Positions 52,249 to 60,098 of a DNA stretch of 64,000 nt are shown one piece after another. The stretch's first letter is position 1; every line of letters begins with the position of its first letter. The stretch is from Sphingomonas sp. HITSZ_GF (GTDB taxonomy: Bacteria > Pseudomonadota > Alphaproteobacteria > Sphingomonadales > Sphingomonadaceae): contig NZ_JARQXA010000002.1 in assembly GCF_029543155.1 (NCBI RefSeq), positions 591,829 through 655,828 of the forward strand, read 5' to 3'. The translations under genes and the position numbers were made by a program. The notes under the pieces are model-generated. The model was not told where the DNA came from, did not search any database, and was given only the letters and a program-made list of their open reading frames with translations.

Positions 52249-53027
52249 TGCGCGCGCTGCTCGCCGCTGCCGATACCCAGGGCGCGGTGATCCGCGCGCT
52301 GATCCTGCGCGAGCTGCACACCCGCTTCGGGCGCGAGAATATCGGCTATCTCTGGCTGTTCGCCGAGCCGATGCTGCTCGCCGCCGCGGTCGCGCTGCTG
52401 CACGGCTCCAGCCACTTGCCGATCAGCGGCGGGGTGAAACCGATTCCCTTCGCGATCGGCGGCTATGGGCTGTTCATCATGTTCCGCGCGGTGGTCTCGC
52501 GCGCCGAGACGGTGCTGGAGGCCAACCGGCCGCTGCTCCACCACCGCCCGGTCACGCTGTTCGACATGCTCGCCGCGCGCTCGCTGCTCGAGCTGGCGAG
52601 CACAATGGTGGTGCTCGCGGTGCTGCTCGGCGCCGCGGTCGCGCTCGGCCTCGCCGATCCGCCCGCGCGCCCCGAATATGTGCTGCTCGCGGTGCTGCTG
52701 ATGGCCTGGCTCTCCTTCGGGCTCGGCATGCTCGTCGCTGCCGGATCGCACGCGGCGCCGATCCTCGGCCGGCTGGTCCATCCGCTCCTCTATCTGTCGA
52801 TGCCGGCCTCGGGCGCCTTCTTCGCCATGGCCTGGCTGCCCGCCGGGGTGCGCGAATGGCTCGCCTGGATTCCGCTCGTCCACATCTTCGAGCTGCTCAA
52901 GATCGGGCAGTTCGCCGGCTTCACCTCGCACTATGCCGACATCTTCTACGTGACCGGCTGGTGCGGCGTGCTGACCCTGCTCGGGCTGTTCGCGCTCGCC
53001 CATCTGCGCGGGCGGCTTGAATTGTGA
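52248..53027 (+). CDS. kpsM: Capsule ABC exporter permease KpsM
   Basis: 259 residues with about six membrane helices. IRALILRELHTRFGRENIGY then LWLFAEPMLLAAAVALL is the ABC-2 permease start. KpsM with KpsT moves the lipid-linked capsule across the inner membrane. It overlaps the GT4 gene by 1 bp. Its ATPase is on the other strand (54301-54969). Confidence 0.9.
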   Translation: MRALLAAADTQGAVIRALILRELHTRFGRENIGYLWLFAEPMLLAAAVALLHGSSHLPISGGVKPIPFAIGGYGLFIMFRAVVSRAETVLEANRPLLHHRPVTLFDMLAARSLLELASTMVVLAVLLGAAVALGLADPPARPEYVLLAVLLMAWLSFGLGMLVAAGSHAAPILGRLVHPLLYLSMPASGAFFAMAWLPAGVREWLAWIPLVHIFELLKIGQFAGFTSHYADIFYVTGWCGVLTLLGLFALAHLRGRLEL

Positions 53028-53043
53028 GGCGCTTTCGGCCGAG

Positions 53044-54204
53044 ATGCGCGGCATGAACCGCATGGTCCACCTCTCCTCCGCCGAGGACGCGGTTCCGCTC
53101 GCCCGGCCCGCGCGCTGGTGGCGCCATCCGTTCCTCCTCGCCGTGGTGCTGCCGACCTTGCTCGCCGCGCTCTACCTCTTCGCGCTCGCCAGCCCGCAAT
53201 ATCAGTCGCAGGCGCAGTTCGTGGTGCGCGGGCTCGAGGCGCAGGGGCCGCGCGTCGGCGGCATGGGCCAGCTCTTCGGGCTGGGCGGCGCGCTCGCGCC
53301 GGGGCAGCAGGAGGCGCAGAGCGTTCGCGAATATCTGCGCTCGCACGATGCGGTGGCGGCGCTCCGGGCCCGGGGCATCGATCTTGCCGCGCTCTATGCC
53401 CGGCCCGGGATCGACTGGCTCTCGCGCCTGCGCCCGGATCGGCCCCGCGCCGAGACGCTGCTCGATTATTACCGCGCGCATGTCGATGTCAGCTACGATC
53501 CCGACGACAATATCACCCGCCTCTCGGTCCGCGCCTTCGCGCCGCAGGATGCCCGGCGGATCGCCGCGGCGCTGCTCGATCTCGGCGAGGCGCGGGTCAA
53601 CGCCTTCAACGCCCGGTTGTTCGACGCGTCGCTCCGCGCTGCCGCCGGCGATGCCCAGTCCGCCGAGCAGGAACTTGCCGTCATCGAGCGCCAGCTCTCC
53701 GCCTTCCGCCAGGGCAATGCCGATATCGATCCCGCCGCCAGCGGCGCCGCCGGGCAGAAGGCGCTGGCGGATGCCGAGATGGATCTCGGCCGGCAGCAGG
53801 CGCTGCTCGCCGACATGCGCCGCCAGCTCAGCCCGTCGAGCCCCCAGGTCCGCGCGGTCGAGGGCCGGGTATCGGCGCTGCAGGCCGTGGTGGCGGCGGC
53901 GCGCGGGCGGATCGCCGGCCAGCCCGGCGCGGTCGCCGCGCGGCTCGGCAATTACGAGGAGCTGCGCCTGCGCCAGGATTTCGCCGCCAAGCGCTACGAG
54001 GCGGCGCGCGCCCGGCTGGAGGAAGCGCGTGCCCGCGCGGTGAAGGAGCGGCTGTTCATCGTCCCGGTGGTCGAGCCCAACCTGCCCGAAAAGCCCGATC
54101 GCCCCACGCCGTGGCGCACCACGCTCTTGATCTTCATCGGGCTGGCGATTGCCTATGGCATCGGCTGGATGCTGCTCGCCGGGCTGCGCGAGCACCAGGC
54201 CTAG
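53044..54204 (+). CDS. kpsE: Capsule export inner-membrane protein KpsE
   Basis: 386 residues from the ATG at 53044 (ATGs at 53053 and 53062 are also possible). N-terminal helix FLLAVVLPTLLAALYLFALA, a long periplasmic coiled coil (SAEQELAVIERQLSAFRQGN) and a C-terminal helix (TTLLIFIGLAIAYGIGWMLL) fit the PCP family without a kinase domain. The E-P-N-L-P-E-K-P-D-R-P motif before the last helix is typical. KpsE bridges the inner membrane complex to KpsD. Confidence 0.92.
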   Translation: MRGMNRMVHLSSAEDAVPLARPARWWRHPFLLAVVLPTLLAALYLFALASPQYQSQAQFVVRGLEAQGPRVGGMGQLFGLGGALAPGQQEAQSVREYLRSHDAVAALRARGIDLAALYARPGIDWLSRLRPDRPRAETLLDYYRAHVDVSYDPDDNITRLSVRAFAPQDARRIAAALLDLGEARVNAFNARLFDASLRAAAGDAQSAEQELAVIERQLSAFRQGNADIDPAASGAAGQKALADAEMDLGRQQALLADMRRQLSPSSPQVRAVEGRVSALQAVVAAARGRIAGQPGAVAARLGNYEELRLRQDFAAKRYEAARARLEEARARAVKERLFIVPVVEPNLPEKPDRPTPWRTTLLIFIGLAIAYGIGWMLLAGLREHQA

Positions 54205-54209
54205 CCGCG

Positions 54210-54290
54210 TGTTGGAAAGATAGGATCAGTCGGGCGTAACGAAGTTGCGCGGGCGAAATGCGCTTTGGCGTGTACTTCATGTACTTTGCC
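54210..54290. repeat. Dispersed repeat element, copy 2 of 2
   Basis: It starts TGTTGGAAAGATAGGATC and ends TTGGCGTGTACTTCATGTAC then TTTGCC, near-identical to the ends of 39090-39210. It fills the gap between the convergent kpsE and kpsT genes. Confidence 0.6.
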
Positions 54291-54300
54291 GGCGCCGGCT

Positions 54301-54969
54301 TCAGGCGACCTTCGCGTCGCGCGCCGCGAAGTGCCGGGCGATCGCTTCCTCGATATGGTCGTAGAAGTTCAGCTGCCCGCCCTCGAGCACCGCGCCGGTG
54401 TCGCAATAGTCGCGCAGCGTCTGCATGTCGTGGCTCACCAGCACCAGGCTCGCCTTGCGCCGCCGCTCCATCAGCGCGGCGTGGCAGCGCGCCCGGAAGC
54501 GCTCGTCGCCGGCGGCGATCACCTCGTCGATCAGATAGCAGTCGAAATCGACCGCCAGGCTCGCCGCGAACGCCAGCCGCGCCAGCATCCCCGCCGAATA
54601 GGTGCGGATCGGCATGAACAGATAGTCGCCCAGCTCCGCGAAATCCTCGACGAAGCCCAGCACCTCCTCCACTGGCCGGCGATAGATACGGGCGATAAAG
54701 CGGACATTGTCGGCACCCGACAGGCTCGACTGGAAGCTGGAGGCATAGCCGATCGGCCAGGAGACGCGCATGTCGCGCTCGATCGTGCCGGCGCTGGGCT
54801 TCTCCACCCCGGCGATGAGGCGGAGCAGAGTCGTCTTGCCCGCGCCATTGTGTCCGCAGATGCCGATCGACTGGCCGGGCACGATGCGGAAGCTCGCCGA
54901 TTCGAGCACGGTGCGCCGCCCGCCGCCGCGCAGCGGATAGGATTTGGCGACGCGATCGAAGCGAATCAT
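54301..54969 (-). CDS. kpsT: Capsule ABC exporter ATPase KpsT
   Basis: 222 residues. Walker A GHNGAGKTT, signature YSAGMLARLAFAASL, Walker B CYLIDEVIAAG and H-loop LVSHDMQTL mark a KpsT-type ATPase of polysaccharide exporters. It partners KpsM. Unusually it is transcribed opposite to kpsM and kpsE and stands alone. Confidence 0.93.
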   Translation of the reverse strand: MIRFDRVAKSYPLRGGGRRTVLESASFRIVPGQSIGICGHNGAGKTTLLRLIAGVEKPSAGTIERDMRVSWPIGYASSFQSSLSGADNVRFIARIYRRPVEEVLGFVEDFAELGDYLFMPIRTYSAGMLARLAFAASLAVDFDCYLIDEVIAAGDERFRARCHAALMERRRKASLVLVSHDMQTLRDYCDTGAVLEGGQLNFYDHIEEAIARHFAARDAKVA

Positions 54970-55069
54970 GAGCCTAGGCTAACTTGCTGGGTCGCCTCGC
55001 GAAAGTGCAGGCTTCGCAAGCGCGCTGCGGCCCTGTACGAGAGTCGGCGAAGAAGGGGGACGCCGCAAA

Positions 55070-56410
55070 ATGCGGTTGATGATCGACGGCTATAATCTGG
55101 CGCTGCCGCAGGGGACGGGCGTGGCCACCTATGGCCACCAGCTCGCCGCCGCCGCGCAGGGGCTGGGGATCGGCGTCGAGGGTCTCTACGGCCTGCGCGC
55201 GCCGTTCAACCCGCGGCTGCGCGAAGTGCTGTTCTACGAAGCGCTGGGCAATGGCCATGCCACCCGCCGGCCTCGCCTCGGCAGTCCCGCCTGGCTGCGC
55301 GAGCTCGCCTGGCTCTCGCGCCCGCGCCGCGCCCGCGCCATCCCGGTCGCCGGGCAGGTGCTGACCGGGCAGTTCGCCCACCGCCTGCCGCGCTTCGACG
55401 CGCTTCACAGCGCGCCCGATCTGTTCGATCTCGCCGCGCGCAACTTCAAGCGGACCGGCCTGTTCACCCGCGTCGCCATCCCCGGCGGCGCACCCGACGT
55501 GATGCACTGGACCTATCCCTTCCCGGTGCGCATGCCGGGCGTGCCCAATCTCTACACGCTGCACGATCTGGTGCCGCTCAAGCTTCCCTATGCCAGCGCG
55601 GACAACAAGCGCCTCTACGCCAGGCTGATCCGCAAGGTGATCGCCGGGGCCGATCGCATCGTCACGGTTTCCGAAGCGAGCCGCGCCGACATCCTCCAGC
55701 TCTTTCCCCAGGCCGAGCCCAGGCTGGTCAACACCTGGCAGGCGGTGCGCCTGCCCGAAGGCGCCGCCGAGGAGCCTGAGGAGGAGGTCTCCCGCGCCGT
55801 GCGCAGCATCTTCGGGCTCGATTGGCGCGGCTATTTCCTGTTCTTCGGCGCGATCGAGCCCAAGAAGAACCTCGCCCGGCTGATCGAAGCCTATCTCTCG
55901 CTCGGCACCGACACGCCGCTGGTGATCGTCGGCCAGCGCAGCTTCGGCAGCCGCCAGGAGCTGCGCCTGCTGCGTCGTGACGAATTGAACCCGCTGGTCG
56001 CCCAGTTCAGGAACGTCCGCCGCATCGACTATCTGCCGCGCAGCCTGCTCCTGCGGCTGGTGCGCGGGGCGAAGGCAGTCACCTTCCCCTCGATCTACGA
56101 AGGTTTCGGCCTGCCCGTGCTCGAGGCGATGGCGCTCGGCACGCCGGTGCTCACTTCGAACACCAGTTCGCTGCCCGAAGTGGCGGGCGACGCGGCGTTG
56201 CTCGTCGATCCCTATAGCCCGGCATCGATCGCGGCGGGGCTGCGCGCGCTCGACGGCGATGCCGAACTGCGCGCCCGGCTCGCCGCCGCCGGCCGCGTCC
56301 GCGCCGATTTCTTCTCGCCCGAGCGCTACCGCGAGCGCCTCGCGCGCCTCTATGGCGACCTGTTCGAGGAGCGTGCCCGCGCCGGCGCGCTGCGGCCCGC
56401 CCATGCGTAA
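55070..56410 (+). CDS. Glycosyltransferase family 4 protein
   Basis: 446 residues. MRLMIDGYNLALPQGTGVAT is a GT4 N-terminus of the mannosyltransferase type; MHWTYPFPVRMPGVPNLYTL, FFGAIEPKKNLARLIEAYLS and FPSIYEGFGLPVLEAMALGT are the acceptor/donor motifs with E-x7-E. It is probably the second sugar transferase of the capsule. It overlaps kpsD by 8 bp. An AAGGGGGACG stretch precedes the start. Confidence 0.88.
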   Translation: MRLMIDGYNLALPQGTGVATYGHQLAAAAQGLGIGVEGLYGLRAPFNPRLREVLFYEALGNGHATRRPRLGSPAWLRELAWLSRPRRARAIPVAGQVLTGQFAHRLPRFDALHSAPDLFDLAARNFKRTGLFTRVAIPGGAPDVMHWTYPFPVRMPGVPNLYTLHDLVPLKLPYASADNKRLYARLIRKVIAGADRIVTVSEASRADILQLFPQAEPRLVNTWQAVRLPEGAAEEPEEEVSRAVRSIFGLDWRGYFLFFGAIEPKKNLARLIEAYLSLGTDTPLVIVGQRSFGSRQELRLLRRDELNPLVAQFRNVRRIDYLPRSLLLRLVRGAKAVTFPSIYEGFGLPVLEAMALGTPVLTSNTSSLPEVAGDAALLVDPYSPASIAAGLRALDGDAELRARLAAAGRVRADFFSPERYRERLARLYGDLFEERARAGALRPAHA

Positions 56411-57494
56411 CCGGCTGCTGCCCCTGGCCCTGCTGCTCGTCCCGGGCTGTGCGACCCTGCCCGCCGCCGCGCCCACCGCGCACCAGGTCGTCGCCCCTGC
56501 CGGTGCGGCCGGAGTCACGGTCGTCGACATCGTCGATGCGCCCGGGCTCGGCGCCGAGGCGGTGCCCGAAGCGCCCGCCTGGCCGATCGCCGATGCCGCG
56601 CCGGCAGACGCGACAATCACCGTCGGCGACCGCGTCACCGTCACCGTGTTCGAAGTCGGCTATGCGCTGTTCGGCGCGGCCAGGGACGATGCCGCGCCTG
56701 CCGCCGCCGGGCGTACCTTGCCGCGGATGGAAGTGGGCGAGGGCGGCAGCATCGACCTGCCCTATATCGGCGCTATCGAGGCGCTGGGCCGCACGCCCGA
56801 TGCCGTCGCCGCCGAGATCGAACGGCGGCTGCGCGGCCTGTCGCAGAACGCCCAGGCCAGCGTCACCGTCGATCGCGGCCCGGCGCGCAGCGTCATCGTC
56901 AGCGGCGATGTGAAGACGCCCGGCCGCCAGCCGCTCACCAGCGCCGGCGAGCGGCTGCTCGACGTGATCGCCGTCGCCGGCGGCCCCACCGCGCGCGGGG
57001 CCGATACCGCGGTGCGCGTCACCCGTGCCGGCCAGTCGGCCGAGATCCGGCTCGATCGGCTCCATGTCGGCGATGTCGCCAATGTCCGCCTCGCTCCCGG
57101 CGACCATGTCGAACTGCTCCGTTCGGTCCGCTCGGTCACCGTCCTCGGTGCGGCGCGCACCGTCTCCGAAGTGCCGTTCGACAGCGATGCGCTCAGCCTC
57201 GCCGAAGCGCTGGCCCGCGCCGGCGGCCCGCTCGACAATCAGGCCGATGCCACCGGCGTGTTCGTCTTCCGCTACGAGCCGGCGCTGGTCGACGGCGTGC
57301 GCAAGGAGCTGCCGGTGATCTACCGGCTCAACCTGCTCGATCCGCGCAGCTATTTCGCCGCGCAGCGCTTCCGCATGCACGAGAAGGACGTGCTGCTGAT
57401 CGCCAATGCCCGTTCGGCGCAGTTCGGCAAGCTCGTCCAGCTGCTCAACACGCTGGTCACCCCGGCGCTCACCGTCGAGCTGCTCACCCGGTGA
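56403..57494 (+). CDS. kpsD: Capsule export outer-membrane lipoprotein KpsD (OPX family)
   Basis: 363 residues. The lipoprotein leader MRNRLLPLALLLVPGC (C16) is followed by the polysaccharide export domain (TITVGDRVTVTVFEVGYALF, then GEGGSIDLPYIGAIEALGRT) and two SLBB domains (RSVIVSGDVKTPGRQPLTSA; DSDALSLAEALARAGGPLDN). It forms the outer-membrane exit for the capsule. GTGA overlap with kpsC. Confidence 0.92.
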   Translation: MRNRLLPLALLLVPGCATLPAAAPTAHQVVAPAGAAGVTVVDIVDAPGLGAEAVPEAPAWPIADAAPADATITVGDRVTVTVFEVGYALFGAARDDAAPAAAGRTLPRMEVGEGGSIDLPYIGAIEALGRTPDAVAAEIERRLRGLSQNAQASVTVDRGPARSVIVSGDVKTPGRQPLTSAGERLLDVIAVAGGPTARGADTAVRVTRAGQSAEIRLDRLHVGDVANVRLAPGDHVELLRSVRSVTVLGAARTVSEVPFDSDALSLAEALARAGGPLDNQADATGVFVFRYEPALVDGVRKELPVIYRLNLLDPRSYFAAQRFRMHEKDVLLIANARSAQFGKLVQLLNTLVTPALTVELLTR

Positions 57495-58537
57495 GCGATC
57501 CGCGCGCGCAGGGCATTGCCTGCCTCGCCGGAATCGCGCCGTGGAAGCGCAAGCGGCTCGCCGCGATGCTTTGCAACGCGCATCCGCCGATATTTGCAAA
57601 CACCGCCACACGCGCCGTGAAGGCTGCTCGGGCGCGGGGCGGGGCGATCGCCTGCTGGGCGTCGCGCGTCCCGGCCGGGCTGGAGGCGCAAGCCGTCGAA
57701 GCGGGGGTGCCGATCTGGTGGATCGAGGACGGATTCGTCCGCTCGGCCGGGCTCGGCGCGGCGCTGGTGCCGCCCTGCTCGCTCACGCTCGACAGCCGCC
57801 GCCCCTATTATGACGCCTCGGGCCCGAGCGATCTCGAGGTGATGCTTCAGACCCGCGACTTCACCGCCGCTGAGATCGCGCGCGCCGACGCGCTGCTCGC
57901 CCGCCTGCGTGAAGCCGCAGTGACCAAATACAACCTTGCCGGCCCGCTGCCCGATTTGCCGCCGGGCCGACGCGTCGTGCTGGTGATCGGCCAGGTCGAG
58001 GACGATCGCTCGGTGCTGCTCGGCGGGATGGGGCTCTCGATGGCCGAACTGCTCGCCCGCGCCCGCGCCGAGGAGCCCGATGCCTTCCTTATCTACAAGC
58101 CGCATCCCGATGTCGTCGCCGGGCTGCGCAGCGGCGCGCTGGCCGCGCCCGAGGCGGATCTGGTGCTGCCGCATGCCGATCTGCCGCGCCTGCTCGATCG
58201 GGTGGACATAGTGCACACGCTCACCTCGCTCGCCGGGTTCGAGGCGCTGGTCCGCGGGCGCCAGGTGGTGGTGCACGGTGCGCCCTTCTATGCCGGCTGG
58301 GGGCTGACGCGCGATCATGCCGCGCCTGCCCGCCGCACCCGCCGGCGCACGCTGGCCGAGCTCGCCGCCGCTGCGCTGATCGCCTATCCGCTCTATGCCG
58401 ATCCGGTCACCGGGCGGCCCTGCACGCCCGAGCAGCTGGTCGAGGCGCTGGCCCGGACCGGGCCCAGAATCTCCCGCGCCTCGATTGCCGCGCGGCTGGC
58501 CGCATGGCATGTCGGCCGCCGGGCAAGGGAGCGATGA
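57491..58537 (+). CDS. kpsC: Half-length capsule Kdo transferase KpsC
   Basis: 348 residues from a GTG start. IEDGFVRSAGLGAALVPPCS then LTLDSRRPYYDASGPSDLE, YKPHPDVVAGLRSG and DIVHTLTSLAGFEALVRGRQ are KpsC motifs. Classical KpsC (about 675 residues) has two such modules that add alternating Kdo linkages; only one is here. Its partner module may be absent or encoded elsewhere. Confidence 0.88.
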   Translation: MSDPRAQGIACLAGIAPWKRKRLAAMLCNAHPPIFANTATRAVKAARARGGAIACWASRVPAGLEAQAVEAGVPIWWIEDGFVRSAGLGAALVPPCSLTLDSRRPYYDASGPSDLEVMLQTRDFTAAEIARADALLARLREAAVTKYNLAGPLPDLPPGRRVVLVIGQVEDDRSVLLGGMGLSMAELLARARAEEPDAFLIYKPHPDVVAGLRSGALAAPEADLVLPHADLPRLLDRVDIVHTLTSLAGFEALVRGRQVVVHGAPFYAGWGLTRDHAAPARRTRRRTLAELAAAALIAYPLYADPVTGRPCTPEQLVEALARTGPRISRASIAARLAAWHVGRRARER

Positions 58538-59358
58538 TGGACAGGGCACCGATCTACGACATCTGGCGCCTGCTCTCCGAACCGCGCGACCAGGTCGAGG
58601 CGGAGATCCGCGCGCTGTGCCGCTCCGCCTATTGCGGCGATCACACTGCGCTCGCCCGCGTGCTCGGCCGCTACAAGCTCTATGTCGATACGCGCGATAC
58701 CGGCATCGCCGCGCATCTGATGCTCGACGGCTTCTGGGAGATGTGGGTCACCGAAGCGATGCTGCGCGCGGTGCGCCGCGGTTCGACGGTGATCGATGTC
58801 GGTGCCAATCTCGGCTTCTTCACCCTGCTGCTCGCCGATCTGACCGGGGCGGAGGGGCGGGTGCTTTCCTTCGAGCCCAATGCCGGGCTCGCCGATCGCC
58901 TGGCGCCGAGCATTGCGGTCAACGGCTTCGCCGGCTTCACCACGCTGCATCGCTGCGCGCTCGGCGCGGCCGAGGGACAGGTCGCGCTGGACGTCGATCT
59001 TCGGTCGCCCGGCGGTGGCCGGGTACGCGAGGATGGTGCGGGCAGCGTGCCGATCCGCCGGCTCGACTCCTTTCCGGAGGCGCTCGACGCCGAATTCATC
59101 AAGATCGATGTCGAGGGGCATGAGCAGCAGGTGTGGCGCGGCATGACCGGCATCCTCGCGCGCGGCCGGCCGCTCACCGTCTTCATGGAATTCACCGTCG
59201 AACGCTATCCCGATCCGGCCGGCTTCCTTGCCGAGATCGTCGGCGAGGGCTTCGCACTCGCCCTGATCCATCATGACGGACAGGTCCGCCCGATCACCCC
59301 GGCCGAGCTTCTGGACGGTCCGCACAGCATCGATCACATGCTCTGTTTGAGCCGCTAG
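58537..59358 (+). CDS. FkbM-family methyltransferase
   Basis: 273 residues from the second of two adjacent ATGs (58534 and 58537), better spaced from GGGAG. The SAM fold shows TVIDVGANLGFFTLLLADLT, RVLSFEPNAGLADRLAPSIA and the FkbM motif AEFIKIDVEGHEQQVWRGM. It probably O-methylates a capsule sugar or its end, which could cap chain growth. Last gene of the capsule run. Confidence 0.88.
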   Translation: MDRAPIYDIWRLLSEPRDQVEAEIRALCRSAYCGDHTALARVLGRYKLYVDTRDTGIAAHLMLDGFWEMWVTEAMLRAVRRGSTVIDVGANLGFFTLLLADLTGAEGRVLSFEPNAGLADRLAPSIAVNGFAGFTTLHRCALGAAEGQVALDVDLRSPGGGRVREDGAGSVPIRRLDSFPEALDAEFIKIDVEGHEQQVWRGMTGILARGRPLTVFMEFTVERYPDPAGFLAEIVGEGFALALIHHDGQVRPITPAELLDGPHSIDHMLCLSR

Positions 59359-59365
59359 CCACACA

Positions 59366-59503
59366 CAAATCCTCCCCCGGAGGGGGAGGGGGACCAGCGA
59401 AGCTGGTGGAGGGGGCTTGCCGCGAGCGATATCGCTTGGGGCGGGCCCTCTCCACCACACCGCTTCGCGGCGCGGTCCCCCTCTCCCTCCGGGAGAGGAT
59501 TTG
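59366..59503. repeat. Large nested inverted repeat between convergent genes
   Basis: Outer arms 59366-59395 and 59474-59503 (AAATCCTCCCCCGGAGGGGG type) pair with few mismatches. Inside is a second pair built on GGTGGAGGGGGC and CTCTCCACCAC. The 138-bp element looks like a MITE-type repeat and would fold into a long RNA hairpin between the FkbM gene and the Lrp gene. Confidence 0.85.
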
Positions 59504-59538
59504 CGGAACGCCGACGGCCTCACGAGACATGAATGCGC

Positions 59539-60000
59539 TCAGTCCTTCACCGTCTCCATCGCGACATAGGTCGAGGTGCTGGCGACATGCGGCAGGCTTG
59601 AGATCTTCTCGCCCAGCACGATCCGGTAGCGGCGGATGTCGGCGGTGCGCACCTTGAGCAGATAGTCGAAATTGCTGGCGAGCATGTGGCATTCCTCCAC
59701 CTCGGGAATGCGGCGGACGGCGGCGTTGAATTCCTGCAGCGCCTTCTCGCGGGTGTCGGCCAGCTTCACTTCGGTGAAGGCGATATGGTCGAGCCCCATC
59801 CGCGCCGGGTCGATGATCGCGCGGAAGCCGCGGATGACGCCGCTGTCGGTCAGTCGCTTGAGCCGGACCTGCGCCGGCGTCTTGGAGAGACCCACCTGTC
59901 TCGCCAGCTCGGTAACGGTCATCCGCCCGTCCGCGGCCAGGGCGGCGATGATCTTCATGTCGAAGGAATCCAATTCGACTGACGGTGGCGCATTTCTCAT
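59539..60000 (-). CDS. putR: Lrp/AsnC family regulator, likely PutR
   Basis: 153 residues. The N-terminal helix-turn-helix (MTVTELARQVGLSKTPAQVR) and C-terminal RAM domain (VEECHMLASNFDYLLKVRTA) are standard. Divergent placement 98 bp from putA matches the PutR activators of alphaproteobacteria, which sense proline. The symbol is inferred from that context. Confidence 0.85.
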   Translation of the reverse strand: MRNAPPSVELDSFDMKIIAALAADGRMTVTELARQVGLSKTPAQVRLKRLTDSGVIRGFRAIIDPARMGLDHIAFTEVKLADTREKALQEFNAAVRRIPEVEECHMLASNFDYLLKVRTADIRRYRIVLGEKISSLPHVASTSTYVAMETVKD

Positions 60001-60051
60001 GCATTTTGCCTAGCAGATCGGCGCAACAATGGCGATTCCGCCTGTAAAGCG

Positions 60052-60082
60052 TTATCGATAAGTCGGATCGCCCTTCGATAAG
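60052..60082. promoter_or_regulatory. Candidate PutR operator between putR and putA
   Basis: TCGATAAG occurs at 60055-60062 and 60075-60082, 20 bp apart (two helical turns). The first is part of the perfect palindrome TTATCGATAA (60052-60061). A TATAGT at 60087-60092 may be the putA -10. Lrp-family octamers bind such phased repeats. Confidence 0.5.
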
Positions 60083-60098
60083 CGCATATAGTCGGCAG

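Noticed and set aside
54134..54406. Small minus-strand frame over the kpsE-kpsT gap
   Set aside because: It overlaps kpsE and kpsT ends and a non-coding repeat; no ribosome-binding site or homology evident.
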